The notes below the pieces were generated by a model, which searched no databases, was not told the DNA's origin, and saw only the letters and a program-made list of their open reading frames with translations. A DNA stretch of 5,805 nt, from NCBI GenBank assembly GCA_003219345.1, contig QHOP01000168.1:1-5805 (forward strand). Reading direction: 5' to 3'. The DNA comes from Verrucomicrobiota bacterium. Lineage in GTDB: Bacteria > Verrucomicrobiota > Verrucomicrobiia > Limisphaerales > AV2. Both the position numbers and the translations under genes were made by a program. Of this stretch, positions 4,082 through 5,805 are shown piece by piece. The stretch's first letter is position 1. Each line of letters begins with the position of its first letter.

Positions 4082-5805
4082 ATGCCCGAATCGCCTCCGC
4101 CAATCCCTGATTACACGCTGCTGCGGCCCGTGGGCCGCGGGGCCTACGGCGAAGTCTGGCTCGCGCGCAGTGTCACGGGCGTTCACCGCGCGGTGAAGAT
4201 CGTCCGCCGCGCCAGCTTCACCGAAGACCGTCCCTTCGACCGCGAGTTCGCCGGCATCCAACGTTTCGAGCCGGTGTCCCTCGGGCATGACTCGCAGGTC
4301 GGCCTACTGCACGTCGGACGCAATGACGCCGCCGGCTTTTTCTACTATGTGATGGAGCTCGCCGATGACATTGAGACGGGCGAGGAAATTTTCCCCGAAC
4401 GTTACGTCCCCAAGACGCTCAAGGAACTGCGCGCCCGGCAGCAGCGGCTCCCGGCCGATGAGTGTCTCGCCATCAGCCTTGCCCTCGCACGCGCGCTGGC
4501 GCATTTGCACGTGCATGGACTCGTCCACCGCGACATCAAGCCGTCGAATGTGATCTTCGTGCATGGTGTGCCCAAGCTGGCGGACATCGGCCTGGTCTCG
4601 GCCATGGACTCCTCGCACTCATTTGTCGGCACGGAGGGCTTCGTGCCGCCGGAAGGCCCCGGCAGCGCCGCCGCCGACGTGTTCAGCCTCGGTAAAGTCA
4701 TTTACGAAATCAGCAGCGGACAGAATCGAAATGATTTCCCAAAACTCCCCGAAGACCTCGACACACTCGCGGACGGACGCGCACTGCTCGAGCTGAACGA
4801 AGTGGTGCTGAAGGCGTGCGACCCGGACTTGCAACACCGCTACGCCACCGCCGAGTCCATGCGCGAAGACTTGCTGCTCCTGCAAGCCGGCAAGTCGGTG
4901 CGCCGGTTGCACGTGATGGAACGGCGTTTCGCGATCGTCGCGAAGTACGGTGTGGCCGCCACGTTCGTCACCGCGCTGGCCGTCGGTGGCTTTCTTTGGG
5001 CATCGGCCCAGATCCGGCAAACGAAGAAGAATCTCCAGCGCGCAGAGCGCGCCGAGGCCGACCTCGTCGTCCGTCTGCACGAAGCGAACCTCAACTGGGT
5101 GCGCGCCAACCGCCTCACTGGCCAGCCCGGCCAGCGTTTCGCCGGCCTCGCCGAGCTGGCCCGCGCCGCCGTCCGCACCAACAGTCTTGATCTTCGCAAC
5201 GAAGCCATCGCCTGCTTCACGCTCCCCGACCTCCGCTCGCTCAAGCAATGGGCCACGACTCCTGACCGGGACTACTCGTTCAATTTCAGCGCAAGCTTCC
5301 GAGTTTACGCGACCAACGACGACCAGGGCAACCTGACCGTCCGCGACACCGTGACGGACGTGGTGCAATACCAACTCCCCACGCAGGGCACGCGGCTCAC
5401 CGACGTCATCACGAGTCCGGATGAACTTTTTCTGGCAACGAGCGACATTGCTGGCCATGCGCATCTCTGGGACTTGCGAACGCGAGTGCCCCGCCCGATT
5501 GAATTCCCGCGCGGCGCGAAGCTGATCACTTTCACACCTGATTCTCTCGCGCTGGTGGTGGGACACATCGGTTCGTTGCACTTTCTCAGCAGCACCAACG
5601 GCCTGGAACAGAAATCCATTCCCGGCCCCGCCAAGGTTGCGCCCGTTCGATTCAACCCGACCGGTGAAATGTTTTTCGACGTGGTCGGCGGCCAGGCGCT
5701 CATCTATCGCACGGCGGACGGCCAGGTCGTGCGCACGCTCAACGCGCCGGCCAGTGCGCCCGATGGCATTCGCTACGCCGCGTGGCATCCGGATGGCCGT
5801 CGTAT
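4082..5805 (+). CDS. Membrane Ser/Thr protein kinase with WD40-like sensor domain (3' end cut by window)
   Basis: The frame is open for 574 codons and runs off the right edge. The Hanks-type kinase domain covers about 11-270: P-loop GRGAYGEV (18-25), ATP-binding lysine in AVKI (K39), a likely helix-C glutamate (E55), catalytic HRDIKPSN (149-156), metal-binding DIG instead of DFG (168-170), activation-segment GTEGFVPPE (183-191) and ADVFSLG (199-204 region). All key catalytic residues are present, so it should be active. One membrane segment follows (about 285-307), then a charged helical, probably coiled stretch (308-365). From about 380 there are WD-like beta-propeller blades (for example GHAHLWDL at 458-465 and RTADGQVVRTL at 543-553), probably extracytoplasmic and sensory. 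The ATG is forced by an in-frame TAG at 4067-4069. Its pairing with the sigma gene suggests joint signalling; its substrate is not proven. Confidence 0.93.
   Translation, partial: MPESPPPIPDYTLLRPVGRGAYGEVWLARSVTGVHRAVKIVRRASFTEDRPFDREFAGIQRFEPVSLGHDSQVGLLHVGRNDAAGFFYYVMELADDIETGEEIFPERYVPKTLKELRARQQRLPADECLAISLALARALAHLHVHGLVHRDIKPSNVIFVHGVPKLADIGLVSAMDSSHSFVGTEGFVPPEGPGSAAADVFSLGKVIYEISSGQNRNDFPKLPEDLDTLADGRALLELNEVVLKACDPDLQHRYATAESMREDLLLLQAGKSVRRLHVMERRFAIVAKYGVAATFVTALAVGGFLWASAQIRQTKKNLQRAERAEADLVVRLHEANLNWVRANRLTGQPGQRFAGLAELARAAVRTNSLDLRNEAIACFTLPDLRSLKQWATTPDRDYSFNFSASFRVYATNDDQGNLTVRDTVTDVVQYQLPTQGTRLTDVITSPDELFLATSDIAGHAHLWDLRTRVPRPIEFPRGAKLITFTPDSLALVVGHIGSLHFLSSTNGLEQKSIPGPAKVAPVRFNPTGEMFFDVVGGQALIYRTADGQVVRTLNAPASAPDGIRYAAWHPDGRR

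Noticed and set aside
4619..5788. 389-codon open frame on the minus strand
   Set aside because: It lies wholly opposite the kinase gene, whose motifs are unmistakable. The translation is Arg/Ala/Gly/Val-rich without recognisable motifs, as expected for the complement of a GC-biased gene.
1..5805. tRNA or rRNA genes
   Set aside because: I looked for cloverleaf patterns and conserved rRNA strings in the gaps and saw none.

Overview
The window most likely comes from a Verrucomicrobiota chromosome, probably a Pedosphaera/Limisphaerales-type lineage, with Planctomycetota the main alternative. The clues are a Tat-exported Gfo/Idh/MocA oxidoreductase, an ECF-like sigma factor followed by a membrane Ser/Thr kinase with a WD40-like sensor, GC-rich genes with weak Shine-Dalgarno sites, and gene gaps full of short hairpin and decamer repeats. 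The assignment rests on protein style and recalled family context, not on a marker gene.

Layout. Bases 1-345 hold no supported gene, but contain two mirror-image palindromic repeat units (198-262) and a tandem decamer (298-327). The minus-strand oxidoreductase gene fills 346-1785, with a candidate promoter very close to its start. Bases 1786-2404 are a long gap with an inverted repeat of decamer units (1862-1933), a hairpin-rich stretch (2063-2188) inside a doubtful 91-codon frame, a short direct repeat (2300-2323) and an 11-bp GC stem-loop (2360-2389). A minus-strand gene for a small secreted protein of unknown function lies at 2405-2959.

From 2960 the orientation changes. A divergent gap (2960-3214) carries another hairpin repeat and an AT-rich patch of overlapping inverted repeats. 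It leads into a plus-strand sigma factor gene (3215-3856). A 225-base gap follows, dominated by an 88-bp inverted-repeat element (3921-4008) and two smaller hairpins. The kinase gene then starts at 4082 and runs off the right edge at 5805.

How the genes work together. The sigma factor and kinase form a recognisable pair: the kinase has a complete cytoplasmic catalytic domain, one membrane segment and the beginning of a beta-propeller that would sit outside the membrane. The natural inference is a signalling module in which an external signal changes kinase activity and, through phosphorylation, the sigma factor's output. No anti-sigma factor is visible. The sigma factor's region-2 acidic motif reads EAKD rather than DAED, which makes phospho-activation worth testing. 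The oxidoreductase and the small secreted protein show no clear functional link to this module.

Most novel-looking material is in the gaps: several repeat families, one with compensating changes in its stem, and RNA-level structure placed between the sigma gene and the kinase start. The proteins belong to known family types, except the secreted protein, which I do not recognise.
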